From NCBI RefSeq assembly GCF_026672255.1, contig NZ_JAPOHA010000011.1, forward strand, positions 3,586 through 67,585: a stretch of DNA of 64,000 bases, read 5' to 3'. The notes beneath the pieces are model-generated. The model was not told where the DNA came from, ran no database searches, and saw only the letters and a program-made list of their open reading frames with translations. Shown here in pieces: positions 24,304 through 33,411 of this stretch. Position 1 is the first letter of the stretch. Every line of letters starts with the position of its first letter. Origin of the DNA: Caproiciproducens galactitolivorans. GTDB taxonomy: Bacteria > Bacillota > Clostridia > Oscillospirales > Acutalibacteraceae. Both the position numbers and the translations under genes were made by a program.

Positions 24304-25521
24304 ATGAAAAGAACATTGAAAAAAGTCTTATGTCTTGCAATGGCGGCAATGATGGGCCTGTCCGCCCTGACCGGCTGCGGCAACAAAGCGGCAACTTCAA
24401 GCGGCGCGCCGGCCGGCAGCAATGCTTCCGCACCCGCAAAAAGCGACAAGAAAATCGCAATCGTTTGCGACACCGCGGGCCAGAACGATAACGGTTACAA
24501 TCAGGCCGCTGTAAACGGCGCAAAAGAGGTTGCCCAAAAGTACGGCGTCCAGTACAAAGTAGTGGAACCGACCAACGGTGTTCCGGCTGCTTTGGAAGCT
24601 TTGGCAGACGACGGCTACAACGTCATCTTCAGCCTTGAATACGATTTTGACGCGCTGATCAAGGGTGTCGGCGGCGCGAAACCGATCGCGGAAAGCTATC
24701 CCAATACCACGTTTGTTGTATTCAACGACAATCCGAATGTAACTTCGAGCGGCGCCGTAAAATACAAAAATGTTATTTCCGTTCTGTTCGATGTGCATGA
24801 AGCTTCTTTCCTCGCCGGCAGCCTGAGCGTTCTGGTGAATGAAAATGAAAAAACGCTTTTTGCAGACGGCTACAAGTTTAAGGACCCGGCCAGCGGCGGC
24901 CGTGCAATCGGCTTTATCGGCGGCACAAACTCCAACGGCATCACCGTGTTCTCCGACGGCTATATTCAGGGAATCAACTATATGGCCAAAGAGCTTGGCG
25001 TAAAGTATGACTTCTATGCAAAATATGATGCGGGCTTCACGGATTCCGCACTGGGCAGCACCGTGGCAGGCACTTACTACGACAAGGGCGCCAACATCGT
25101 TTACGGCGTAGCAGGCGGCGTCGGCGAAGGAATCACCTCCAAGGCAAAGGAAGTCGGCAGACTGGCGATCCAGGTTGACGCAAACAAAGATAATCAGCAG
25201 CCCGGCTATGTTCTTACAAGCGTTCTGAAGAATACCAACGTTCCGGTAGTAACCATCTGCGCTGCAATGGTTAACAATAAACTCTCCACAATGCAAAATG
25301 TACAGTCTTACTCCCTGTCTTCCGGCGCTACCGGTATCACGGATTTGTCTGAGATCAGCAAGCATATTGCCTCCACCGACGCGGCAAAAGCGAAGTGGAA
25401 GGAAATCCAGGCGAAAATCACGGAGATCAGAGGCAAAATCGGCACAGAGATCAAAGTTGTCAACGCGCAGGCCGGCGAGAAGTTTGATCCTTCCACCTGC
25501 CCGAACGTAACCATAAAATAA
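24304..25521 (+). CDS. BMP-family nucleoside-binding lipoprotein
   Basis: A 405-residue substrate-binding protein. The signal peptide ends in the lipobox LTGC (Cys24), then a Ser/Ala/Gly-rich linker. The mature domain has the basic-membrane-protein pattern IAIVCDTAGQNDNGYNQAAV, FVVFNDNPNV, GFIGGTNSNGITVFSDGYIQGI and VYGVAGGVGEGI. Family members (PnrA, BmpA, YufN) bind purine or pyrimidine nucleosides. It is followed by its ATPase and two permeases. AAAGGAG precedes the ATG. Confidence 0.93.
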   Translation: MKRTLKKVLCLAMAAMMGLSALTGCGNKAATSSGAPAGSNASAPAKSDKKIAIVCDTAGQNDNGYNQAAVNGAKEVAQKYGVQYKVVEPTNGVPAALEALADDGYNVIFSLEYDFDALIKGVGGAKPIAESYPNTTFVVFNDNPNVTSSGAVKYKNVISVLFDVHEASFLAGSLSVLVNENEKTLFADGYKFKDPASGGRAIGFIGGTNSNGITVFSDGYIQGINYMAKELGVKYDFYAKYDAGFTDSALGSTVAGTYYDKGANIVYGVAGGVGEGITSKAKEVGRLAIQVDANKDNQQPGYVLTSVLKNTNVPVVTICAAMVNNKLSTMQNVQSYSLSSGATGITDLSEISKHIASTDAAKAKWKEIQAKITEIRGKIGTEIKVVNAQAGEKFDPSTCPNVTIK

Positions 25522-25551
25522 CGAATAACGATGCAAGGGGCGTAATTTGAA

Positions 25552-27072
25552 ATGAGCATCATTAAAACGATTGATTTAACGAAAAAATTCGGTGATTTTA
25601 CTGCAAATGATAAAATTAACATTTCAGTAGAAAAACAGGAGATTAAGTGCATAGTAGGCGAAAACGGCGCTGGGAAATCCACTTTGATGAATATGCTATA
25701 TGGATTGCTACGTCCCACAAGCGGTAAAATTTTGCTCCATGACAAAGAGACTGAGATCAATGGCCCTATGGATGCCATTGATCTCGGATTGGGAATGGTG
25801 CACCAGCATTTTAAGCTGGTGCCCAGTCTCACCGTTTATGAGAATATTCTACTTGGCACCGAAATAAAAAAATCTTCAAAATCACCGATTATTGATCGGA
25901 AAAAGGAAATTGACGAAGTTACAAAGCTAATTGAAAAATATAAATTTGAACTGAATCCTACCGATAAAATCGAAGATATCTCCGTCGGCGGAAGGCAGCG
26001 CGTGGAAATCCTCAAAATGCTGTACCGCAATGTGGATATCTTGATTCTTGATGAACCAACCGCAGTACTGACCCCGCAGGAGGTGGACGAGCTTTTTGTA
26101 AACCTGAAAGAGCTGCGCGCACAGGGGAAGACGATCATTGTCATTACGCACAAGCTTCGTGAAGTAATGGAATTGAGCGACAGTGTTACGGTTATCAAGC
26201 AAGGCAAGGTCGTAGGGAATGTGTTGACCAAGGATACTTCGGAAGAAGAACTGGCACAGATGATGGTGGGCAGAGAAGTGGTTCTGACTGTACAGAATAC
26301 AGCGGCCAACAAAGTAATGAATGAAGTTGCCTATCAGGTCGAGGGCGTTTGCACCATTAACGATTACGGAAAAGAAGTGCTTCAGGATATTTCGTTCTGT
26401 GTGCATAAGGCTGAAATCCTCGGGGTGGCCGGTGTTGAAGGAAATGGTCAGTCGGAACTCGTTAAAGTACTGACAGGCATTATGAAAGCGACCAAAGGTA
26501 AGGTTTCTATAGATGGTAAGGACATTACAAACAAGTGGCCGGATGAATTGCGGCAGGACGGTCTGGGAATTATCCCGGAAGACCGGTATGCGCAGGGGCT
26601 TTGCGGTACGATGAGTGTTGCGGATAACTGTATTGCCGGTTATCACGGGGACGCGGACGTCTGTAAATTCGGCCTGCTGGACAAGAAAAATATTAACGCC
26701 AAGCGAGACCGTTTCATGAAGGATTTTGATATCCGTGTGGGCGATATCAACGGCAACGTGGGGCAGCTTTCCGGCGGCAATGCGCAGAAAATTATTATTG
26801 CAAGAGAGTTTGAAAGCAATCCAAAGATGCTGTTGGCCTGCCAGCCGACGCGCGGCGTGGATATTGGTTCCATCGAATTTATTCATAAGCAGATTTTGAA
26901 TTTCCGAAACAAAGGCAATGCGGTCCTGCTGATTTCCAGTGAACTTTCAGAGGTTATGAGCCTGTCTGACCGGATCATTGTTATGTATAAAGGTAAGATT
27001 ATAGGAGAGCTTTCTCCAAAAGATGTCAGCAGATCAGAGATTGGCTTGCTGATGGCTGGTATTCAAAAATAA
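25552..27072 (+). CDS. Nucleoside ABC transporter ATP-binding protein (double cassette)
   Basis: The 506-residue protein holds two ABC cassettes in tandem, as in sugar and nucleoside (YufO-type) importers. The first has GENGAGKST, ISVGGRQRVEI and LILDEPT. The second has a divergent Walker A (GVEGNGQSE), LSGGNAQK and the LACQPTRGVD Walker B. The changed second Walker A is normal for this family, where one site is hydrolytically weak. It energises uptake through the permeases at 27094 and 28185. Confidence 0.95.
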   Translation: MSIIKTIDLTKKFGDFTANDKINISVEKQEIKCIVGENGAGKSTLMNMLYGLLRPTSGKILLHDKETEINGPMDAIDLGLGMVHQHFKLVPSLTVYENILLGTEIKKSSKSPIIDRKKEIDEVTKLIEKYKFELNPTDKIEDISVGGRQRVEILKMLYRNVDILILDEPTAVLTPQEVDELFVNLKELRAQGKTIIVITHKLREVMELSDSVTVIKQGKVVGNVLTKDTSEEELAQMMVGREVVLTVQNTAANKVMNEVAYQVEGVCTINDYGKEVLQDISFCVHKAEILGVAGVEGNGQSELVKVLTGIMKATKGKVSIDGKDITNKWPDELRQDGLGIIPEDRYAQGLCGTMSVADNCIAGYHGDADVCKFGLLDKKNINAKRDRFMKDFDIRVGDINGNVGQLSGGNAQKIIIAREFESNPKMLLACQPTRGVDIGSIEFIHKQILNFRNKGNAVLLISSELSEVMSLSDRIIVMYKGKIIGELSPKDVSRSEIGLLMAGIQK

Positions 27073-27093
27073 CAAGGCAAAAGGGGCATTTAT

Positions 27094-28182
27094 ATGAAAA
27101 TAAAGGATTTCGGGAAACGCCTTGTCAACTCGGTTCTGCCTGTTCTGTTGGCGTTTGTAATCGGTGGAATCGTAATTTTGATGATTGGCGAAAATCCCTT
27201 GGACACATACGGGATTCTGCTCGGTAAATCGCTGTTTACCGCAAAAGGCTTCCTGAACACGCTGCACTATGCTTCGCCGCTGATTCTGACCGGCCTTGCA
27301 ATTGCTGTTACATTTAAAGCAAATATCTTCAACATGGGCGTGGAAGGTCAGCTGCTGCTGGGCGCGTTTTTTGCCGGTATCGTGGGTACCTCTCTGCCGG
27401 CTTCGCTGAATCCGGTCGCCGCCCGGCTGATCTGTCTTGCCGTCGGCATCCTCTGCGGCATCCTGTTCGCTCTGGTTCCGGCAATCCTCAAGGCTTACTG
27501 CCATGTAAATGAAATGGTTGTTACGCTGATGCTCAACTATGCGATGATCAAAGTGCTGGAATTCCTCGCAACCGGTGTATTCCGCGATTACAGCTCCGGA
27601 TACGTCTGCACGCCGATCATCAAAGAGAACGCCATGTTCCCCCGTATCGGCGATTCGAAATTAACCATGTTCTTTTTTGTCGCGATTTTCGTATTCATCA
27701 TCATGTATATTGTGATGAACAAGTCAAAACTGGGCTACGAAATCACGGCGATCGGTAAAAACCCGGAATTTGCGGAAGCAACCGGAATGAAAGTACACAA
27801 AAAGATTATGATCCTGATGATTATCAGCGGCGCGCTTTCCGGACTGGCCGGCGCAGGCTATATGATGAGCGAGCAGTTTAAGTACACCCTGAGCTTCTCC
27901 GGGAATCCGGGGCTCGGCTGGGACGGCATGCTGATCGCCCTGCTGGGCGGCCATTCTCCCATCGGCGTTCTGATTGCGGCGATTTTCTATTCCGCGCTGA
28001 AGACGGGCGCGGACCATATCAACCTTTACTCTACGGTTCCGAAAGAGATTGTTTCCGTTATTCAGGGCCTGATCATCCTGTTCCTCGCTGTGAAGTTTGT
28101 GGATGAGCATACGAATATCCGGGAAAGACTTTTGCGGAAAAAAACCAGCAAACCCGAAACTACCATAAGTGAGGAGGCGTAA
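27094..28182 (+). CDS. Nucleoside ABC transporter permease 1
   Basis: A 362-residue integral membrane protein of the branched-chain-type permease family, resembling YufP. It has about nine hydrophobic segments, FKANIFNMGVEGQLLLGAFFAG near residue 70, NEMVVTLMLNY, and the cytoplasmic coupling loop GYEITAIGKNPEFAEATGM. The gene is followed two bases later by the second permease and shares the transcript with the lipoprotein and ATPase. Confidence 0.93.
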   Translation: MKIKDFGKRLVNSVLPVLLAFVIGGIVILMIGENPLDTYGILLGKSLFTAKGFLNTLHYASPLILTGLAIAVTFKANIFNMGVEGQLLLGAFFAGIVGTSLPASLNPVAARLICLAVGILCGILFALVPAILKAYCHVNEMVVTLMLNYAMIKVLEFLATGVFRDYSSGYVCTPIIKENAMFPRIGDSKLTMFFFVAIFVFIIMYIVMNKSKLGYEITAIGKNPEFAEATGMKVHKKIMILMIISGALSGLAGAGYMMSEQFKYTLSFSGNPGLGWDGMLIALLGGHSPIGVLIAAIFYSALKTGADHINLYSTVPKEIVSVIQGLIILFLAVKFVDEHTNIRERLLRKKTSKPETTISEEA

Positions 28183-28184
28183 GA

Positions 28185-29099
28185 ATGGATATCATAGGAA
28201 ATATTTTATATGATACCGTTTATCACAGTGCCCCTATTATTTTGTGCGTAATCGGCGGTATCTTCGCCTATAAGGCAAATGTGCTCAATATTGCGCTCGA
28301 AGGCATGATGCTGATCGGCGCGTTTGTTTCAACCCTTACCGCATTTCTTACGCATAATATTGCCCTTGGCGTACTGTTTGCCATGCTGGCGGCGCTGGCC
28401 TTCGGGCTGGTATTCTCCGTGCTGGGCGTTACCTTCAAGGGAAATGTCATTATCATCGGCTTGGCGCTGAACCTGCTGGCTTCGGCCATTGCAAAATTTG
28501 TCTTGGTGCGGATGAATACCTCGAATATTACACTAAGCTTTATGAACGTGGCCGATCTGAAAATTCATATCCCGGTGATTGAGAACATCCCGCTTCTCGG
28601 AAACATTTTAAGCGGCCATCCGCTGATTACGTATATCAGCTTCATCGGCATTTTTGTAATGTGGGTTCTGATGTACAAAACCAAGTTCGGCGTTTATGTC
28701 CGCGTGGTTGGCGAGAATGAGGATGCCGCAAAGAGTATCGGTTTAAAAACCGACTTCTATAAATATGTTGCCATTTTGATTGGCGCCCTGTGCTGCGGAC
28801 TTGCCGGCGCAAACCTTTCTACCGAGCGTCTGGGCCTCTTTACCAATGATATGACCGCCGGCCGCGGCTTTATCGCGATTGCCGCAATCTACTGCGGCCA
28901 GGGCTCCCCGACCCTGTCCGCCATGTACGCCGTCGTATTCGGTCTGGCACGTGCACTGTCCGTCAACCTGAGCATTTATGCCGGTCCGGCGGCGGGGCTG
29001 TTTGACGTTATCCCGTATGTCATCATGGTGTGCGTCCTTACAGCGGTATCCATTGTGAAACACAAGAACAACAAGATAAGAGGTTTTAAGAATGAATAA
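28185..29099 (+). CDS. Nucleoside ABC transporter permease 2
   Basis: A 304-residue permease resembling YufQ. It has YKANVLNIALEGMMLIGAFVS near residue 28, the coupling-loop run GVYVRVVGENEDAAKSIGL and GRGFIAIAAIYCGQGSP. With the upstream permease it would form the heterodimeric channel. Its last bases overlap the next gene by eight, which ties the transporter to the catabolic genes. Confidence 0.93.
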   Translation: MDIIGNILYDTVYHSAPIILCVIGGIFAYKANVLNIALEGMMLIGAFVSTLTAFLTHNIALGVLFAMLAALAFGLVFSVLGVTFKGNVIIIGLALNLLASAIAKFVLVRMNTSNITLSFMNVADLKIHIPVIENIPLLGNILSGHPLITYISFIGIFVMWVLMYKTKFGVYVRVVGENEDAAKSIGLKTDFYKYVAILIGALCCGLAGANLSTERLGLFTNDMTAGRGFIAIAAIYCGQGSPTLSAMYAVVFGLARALSVNLSIYAGPAAGLFDVIPYVIMVCVLTAVSIVKHKNNKIRGFKNE

Positions 29100-29655
29100 G
29101 ACGGCTCTTATTATTGTCGATATGGTAAAGGATTTTACGGATCCGGAAGGATTGGTTTTTTATCCGCAGAACCGTGAAATTCTGCCGAAGATTGCGCAGG
29201 TTCTGGAAAAATGCCGGGAAAAGGGAAAGCTGGTTATTTTTCTTCAGCACTGCAACCGCGCGGGGAAGCCGGATGAAAAAGCGGCCTCCATGCGCCCGAA
29301 CTGCCTGGAAGGAACCAGCGGCATCGAGATTGATCCCATGCTAAAAGTGAACCCGGAGGACTACGTGATCCGCAAGCGCCGCTACAGCGGATTCTTTGGC
29401 ACGGATCTCGACCTTGTGCTCCGCGAGAACCAGATTAAAAATACCGTCATCATCGGAACGAAAACCAACTGCTGCATTCGCGCCACCGTAACGGATGCGT
29501 TTTATCTGAATTACAACCCGATTGTCATCCGCGAATGCGTGGCGACGAATTCAGAAACAGTGAATGAAGTACACCTCAACGATATCCAGAAATATCTGGG
29601 TACGGTTGTGGACATGAAAACATTTTTTGAGAAATTGGATAACGGAGAATGGTAA
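29092..29655 (+). CDS. Isochorismatase-like cysteine hydrolase
   Basis: The 187-residue protein has the catalytic triad of the family: Asp in LIIVDMVKDF (D10), Lys in VIRKRRYSGFFGT (about residue 94), and the nucleophilic Cys in TKTNCCIRATV (about residue 130). Relatives include nicotinamidase, RutB ureidoacrylate hydrolase and biuret hydrolase, which cut amide bonds. In this operon it may open or deamidate a nucleobase or its breakdown product. The substrate is unknown. It overlaps the permease by eight bases and the kinase by one. Confidence 0.85.
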   Translation: MNKTALIIVDMVKDFTDPEGLVFYPQNREILPKIAQVLEKCREKGKLVIFLQHCNRAGKPDEKAASMRPNCLEGTSGIEIDPMLKVNPEDYVIRKRRYSGFFGTDLDLVLRENQIKNTVIIGTKTNCCIRATVTDAFYLNYNPIVIRECVATNSETVNEVHLNDIQKYLGTVVDMKTFFEKLDNGEW

Positions 29656-30611
29656 TGAAAAAATATGATGTAGTTGTAAGCGGCTATGTGAGTATGGATC
29701 ATATGCTGAAAATCAAAACTCCGGCGGCTGTCGGCTTTACCTCTCTCATCGAGAATAAGACAAATTCCAAAATTTATTACGGGGGCTGCTCCGTGAATAT
29801 CGCATACGCGCTGTGCAAACTCGGCGTGAAAGCTATGCCGATCCTGCGCGTGGGCGGCGATTATGAGAAAATTGGTTTTAAGAAATTTATGGAAGACGGA
29901 GGCGTTTCCCTGGAAGGCACTTCCGTTATTCCGGACGAAACGACGTCTGTCTGCTATCTGGTTCAGGATAATAAAGGCCAGCATATCACCCTGTATTATA
30001 CGGGGGCAATGGATGAAAAATATTCCTGTGCACTCAGCGACGAGATCTTCGAAAATACGCAGTTGGGTGTTATCACGGTGGCGGCTCATGAGGACAACGC
30101 GGAGTTCTACAAAAAATGCCGCGCGCATCATGTGCCGATCGTCTTTGGCATGAAAGCGGACTTTGACGCCTTCCCGGAGCCGTTTCTCAAGGAGCTGCTG
30201 CTGCACAGCAAGATTATTTTCACGAATGAGTCGGAACGGGAAACTATAGAAACCCTTTTCCATCTTGACTCCATCACCGAGCTGTTCGATCTTGGCAAAA
30301 TGGAAATCATCGTTACAACCTACGGGAAGCAGGGAAGCACCTACTATCAGCGCCGTGCGGACGGCACGATCGACAGCCAGTGCATTCCGATTTGCGACTG
30401 CACCAAGGTGGTGGATACCACCGGCTCCGGGGACGGGTATATGGCCGGTTTCCTGTACGGCTACCTGAAAGGGATGCCGATGGCCGATTGCTGCCGCATG
30501 GGCAGCACACTTTCCTCCTTTATTATTGAAAAAGAAGGATGCTGTACGAATGCACCGTCCGTAAAGGACATAACAAGACGTTTTGAGAACTTTAAAAACT
30601 GCAAAATGTAA
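29655..30611 (+). CDS. PfkB-family sugar/nucleoside kinase
   Basis: The 318-residue protein starts KYDVVVSGYVSMDH, has YYGGCSVNIAYALCKLGV (substrate and Gly-Gly region) and closes with the anion hole and catalytic base in VVDTTGSGDGYMAGF. ATG 29655 is preferred to ATG 29649 because the GGAG site needs the longer spacing. Family members phosphorylate ribose, nucleosides, pseudouridine or related sugars. In this operon the likely substrate is the imported nucleoside or the sugar phosphate released by the phosphorylase. The start overlaps the previous stop (TAATG). Confidence 0.88.
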   Translation: MKKYDVVVSGYVSMDHMLKIKTPAAVGFTSLIENKTNSKIYYGGCSVNIAYALCKLGVKAMPILRVGGDYEKIGFKKFMEDGGVSLEGTSVIPDETTSVCYLVQDNKGQHITLYYTGAMDEKYSCALSDEIFENTQLGVITVAAHEDNAEFYKKCRAHHVPIVFGMKADFDAFPEPFLKELLLHSKIIFTNESERETIETLFHLDSITELFDLGKMEIIVTTYGKQGSTYYQRRADGTIDSQCIPICDCTKVVDTTGSGDGYMAGFLYGYLKGMPMADCCRMGSTLSSFIIEKEGCCTNAPSVKDITRRFENFKNCKM

Positions 30612-30622
30612 GGAGACGAAAG

Positions 30623-31375
30623 ATGTCAACATTATATTTAGGAGCGGATACTTCAACGGTTGCCCCTTATGTTCTGTTTTCCGGCGATCCGTTTCGTGTG
30701 GAAGTTTTGCAAAAATATCTCGACAACCCGCAGCATATCGCTTTCAAGCGGGAGTTTAATACGTATACCGGTTCGTATAAAGGGGTGCCGATTACGGTAA
30801 CTTCCACGGGAATCGGCGCTCCCTCCGCGGCGATTGCCATGGAGGAGATGTATGAAGCCGGTATGAAAGTGGCTGTCCGTATGGGTACGGTAATGGCTTT
30901 GCAGGATGATATGCTTGGACATTTTATTATTCCGATTGCCGCCATGCGCCGCGAGAGCACCAGCAAGACCTATGTGGAAGAAAGCTATCCCGCGGTTGCC
31001 GATATTGAACTGGTCAATCTCATGAACCAAACGGTAACCGATTTTGGCAAGCGTTACCTCAACGGCATCAACTGTACGATGGACGGCTTTTACAGCAAGA
31101 TGCACGATTCCAAATTCTCGAAGGAATGCGGAATCGATATGTCTGAAACCTTTGAAGAGTTAAAGAAACTGCATGTTACCGGAATCGATATGGAATCCGC
31201 CTGCATGCTGACTTTAGGCCGGCTGATGGGCGTAAAAACCTGTATTGTTACAATGGCCACCGTGCTCGAGAATCTGAAGGAGGCGCTGGCGGGTCAGGAC
31301 CGTGTTGATGCAGAAGACCTGCTGTGCCGCGTGGTTCTTGAGGGATTGTATCGTTATCACACGCAAAAAGCGTAA
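30623..31375 (+). CDS. Nucleoside phosphorylase (uridine-phosphorylase superfamily)
   Basis: A 250-residue member of the PNP/UDP family. The phosphate-binding loop is FSGDPFRVEV near residue 20, then TSTGIGAPSAAIAMEE, RMGTVMAL and the ribose-binding GIDMESACML. After the MES motif the protein reads VTMATVLEN, lacking the SD of purine phosphorylases and being more like uridine phosphorylase (VNRT). The uracil-binding Gln/Arg pair of E. coli Udp is not obvious (GFYSKM occurs there), so the base specificity may differ. It yields a base and (deoxy)ribose-1-phosphate. Confidence 0.87.
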   Translation: MSTLYLGADTSTVAPYVLFSGDPFRVEVLQKYLDNPQHIAFKREFNTYTGSYKGVPITVTSTGIGAPSAAIAMEEMYEAGMKVAVRMGTVMALQDDMLGHFIIPIAAMRRESTSKTYVEESYPAVADIELVNLMNQTVTDFGKRYLNGINCTMDGFYSKMHDSKFSKECGIDMSETFEELKKLHVTGIDMESACMLTLGRLMGVKTCIVTMATVLENLKEALAGQDRVDAEDLLCRVVLEGLYRYHTQKA

Positions 31376-31418
31376 TGAATATCTGAAAGCTTCGTTTTAT
31401 TAAGAAAGGAAGAGTATT

Positions 31419-32213
31419 ATGGACATCAGAGAAATTATCGCATGTAAGAAAAAATTTGTCATCGGCATGGTTCACTGCCTTGCCTTGCCCGGAACCGCCG
31501 GATTTGCAGGCGACTGCGACAAAATTCTGAACCAGGCTGTTCAGGATGCCGTCACGCTTGAAAAAGCAGGCGTCGATGCGGTTATTGTTGAAAATATGGG
31601 GGACGACCCGTTTGCCGCCCTACTGGATACCCCGCAGCTGGCAGCCCTTTCGGCTGCGACTGCTTTGGTAAAAAAAGCGGTGAAGATTCCGGTTGGCGTG
31701 GATGCGGCGTTTAACGACTGCGTTGCCTCCCTTTCCATCGCGAAAATAAACGGCTGCGACTTTGTGCGTATCCCGGTGTTTGTGGATACCGTTGAATTTT
31801 ACGACGGAATCATCAAGCCCTGCGCAAGGCTCTGCATGCAGACCAGAAAGAATCTGGATGCCAAAAATATTATGGTTCTTGCCGATGTTCAGGTAAAGCA
31901 TACGAATATGGTGCTTCCGCAGGTAACCATTGAAGCTTCTGCAAAAGCGGCCGCGGGATGCGGCGCAGACGCTATTATCGTCACCGGTTCGGCAATCGGC
32001 GTGGAAACTCCGCTGGAAATGATTCAGCGCGTCAAAAAAGTCGTTAAGCTTCCGGTTATTGCGGGCAGCGGCGTGAACGCAAACAATATTGACGAACAGC
32101 TGAATATCGCGGACGGAGCGATTATCGGCAGCAGCCTGAAGAAAGACGGCGTGCTGACCAACCCGATTTCTTACGATCTGGTGCGCGAAGTACTTGATGG
32201 ACTTAACAAATAA
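31419..32213 (+). CDS. BtpA/SgcQ-family TIM-barrel protein
   Basis: The 264-residue protein begins with KKFVIGMVHCLALPG, then has VDAVIVENMGDDPF, IPVGVDAAFNDCVASLSIA, CDFVRIPVFVD, VLADVQVKHTNMV and PVIAGSGVNANNID with GAIIGSSLKKDG. This is the BtpA barrel pattern with a C-terminal phosphate-binding Gly-Ser loop. BtpA proteins were named for photosystem I biogenesis in cyanobacteria. In Firmicutes and in E. coli (SgcQ) they occur in sugar operons and no reaction is established. The phosphate loop suggests a phosphosugar substrate. Confidence 0.87.
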   Translation: MDIREIIACKKKFVIGMVHCLALPGTAGFAGDCDKILNQAVQDAVTLEKAGVDAVIVENMGDDPFAALLDTPQLAALSAATALVKKAVKIPVGVDAAFNDCVASLSIAKINGCDFVRIPVFVDTVEFYDGIIKPCARLCMQTRKNLDAKNIMVLADVQVKHTNMVLPQVTIEASAKAAAGCGADAIIVTGSAIGVETPLEMIQRVKKVVKLPVIAGSGVNANNIDEQLNIADGAIIGSSLKKDGVLTNPISYDLVREVLDGLNK

Positions 32214-32232
32214 TAAGGAGTAAATTACAAAC

Positions 32233-33378
32233 ATGATGAGACCAATGAAATTAGCGGGCAGCGAGCTGATGTTCGGCGAAGGCTGCCTGGAATATATAAA
32301 ATCCGTTCCCTGCAAAAAGGCATTTATCGTTGTCGGCGGCAAGAGCATGGAGCGCAGCGGGATTCTTGCAAAAGTGGAGGGCTATTTCCATGAGATCGGC
32401 GCGCAGACGACCGTATTCCAGGGCGTAGAGCCGGACCCGTGCTTTTCCACTGTGAAAAAAGGCGCGGATAAAATGAAGGAATTCCAGCCGGATATGATCG
32501 TTGCTCTGGGCGGCGGCTCCGCAATGGACGCCGCAAAAACCATGTGGGTTTATTATGAACATCCGGAGCTGACGACGTTAGAGGAAGTTTTAACAGCGCA
32601 GCCGTTCCCGAAGCTTCGCGAAAAAGCCCGCTTTATGTGCATCCCATCCACCAGCGGCACCGCAAGCGAGGTTTCCCGCTCCGTCGTTATTTCCGACGAT
32701 GCAACGGGGATGAAGCACGGTTTGGGCAATATGGAAATGATGCCGGATATCGCAATCTGCGATCCGGAGGTTACCGCTACCATGCCTCCGCATATTACCG
32801 CGGAAACCGGCATGGACGCGCTAACCCATGCGGTCGAAGCTCTGGTTTCCAACCGCGCGAATTACCTGTCCGACATCCTTGCGCGTGCGGCGGCGATCGA
32901 CATTGTCAACACCCTGCCCAAAGCATGTGAAAACGGCAAGGATATGGCGGCACGCGAAACCATGCTGAATGCATCCATGACGGCGGGTCTTGCGTTTACC
33001 AACGTATCCCTTGGCATCGTTCACTCCATGGCGCATACGCTCGGTGGTTTCTTCCATGTTTCCCACGGCCTTGGCGACGCGGTCGTTCTGCCTTATATCA
33101 TTGATTTTAACAGCGGAAATCCGGAAGCAAAAGCGGTATACGACCGTCTGGCAAAGGATTTGGGCGGCAAAGATCTTGCGGAAATTGTCCGCAATCTGAA
33201 TAAAAAGATCGGCATTCCTTCCTGCGTGAAAGAGGTTGTGAAAGACGAAGCCGCATACACCTCCAAATTAGAGGAAATGGCGGAATCCGCAAAAGCGGAC
33301 GGCTGCACGAAGACCAACCCCATCATCCCAACGATTCCGCAGTTTGTAGAGCTGTTCAAAAAAGTATATCAGGGATAA
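32233..33378 (+). CDS. Iron-containing alcohol dehydrogenase
   Basis: The 381-residue protein has the NAD-binding GGGSAMDAAKTMW near residue 98 and IPSTSGTASEVS. The metal ligands lie in TGMDALTHAVEA (Asp, His) and HSMAHTLGGFFHVSHG (His, His), as in group III Fe-ADHs. It would oxidise or reduce a small aldehyde/alcohol. In this operon an aldehyde released by a carbon-carbon lyase is a reasonable substrate. AAGGAG precedes the start by 12 bases. Confidence 0.92.
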   Translation: MMRPMKLAGSELMFGEGCLEYIKSVPCKKAFIVVGGKSMERSGILAKVEGYFHEIGAQTTVFQGVEPDPCFSTVKKGADKMKEFQPDMIVALGGGSAMDAAKTMWVYYEHPELTTLEEVLTAQPFPKLREKARFMCIPSTSGTASEVSRSVVISDDATGMKHGLGNMEMMPDIAICDPEVTATMPPHITAETGMDALTHAVEALVSNRANYLSDILARAAAIDIVNTLPKACENGKDMAARETMLNASMTAGLAFTNVSLGIVHSMAHTLGGFFHVSHGLGDAVVLPYIIDFNSGNPEAKAVYDRLAKDLGGKDLAEIVRNLNKKIGIPSCVKEVVKDEAAYTSKLEEMAESAKADGCTKTNPIIPTIPQFVELFKKVYQG

Positions 33379-33411
33379 AAAACAAACTATATTAGAAGGA
33401 ATGAAAACGTT

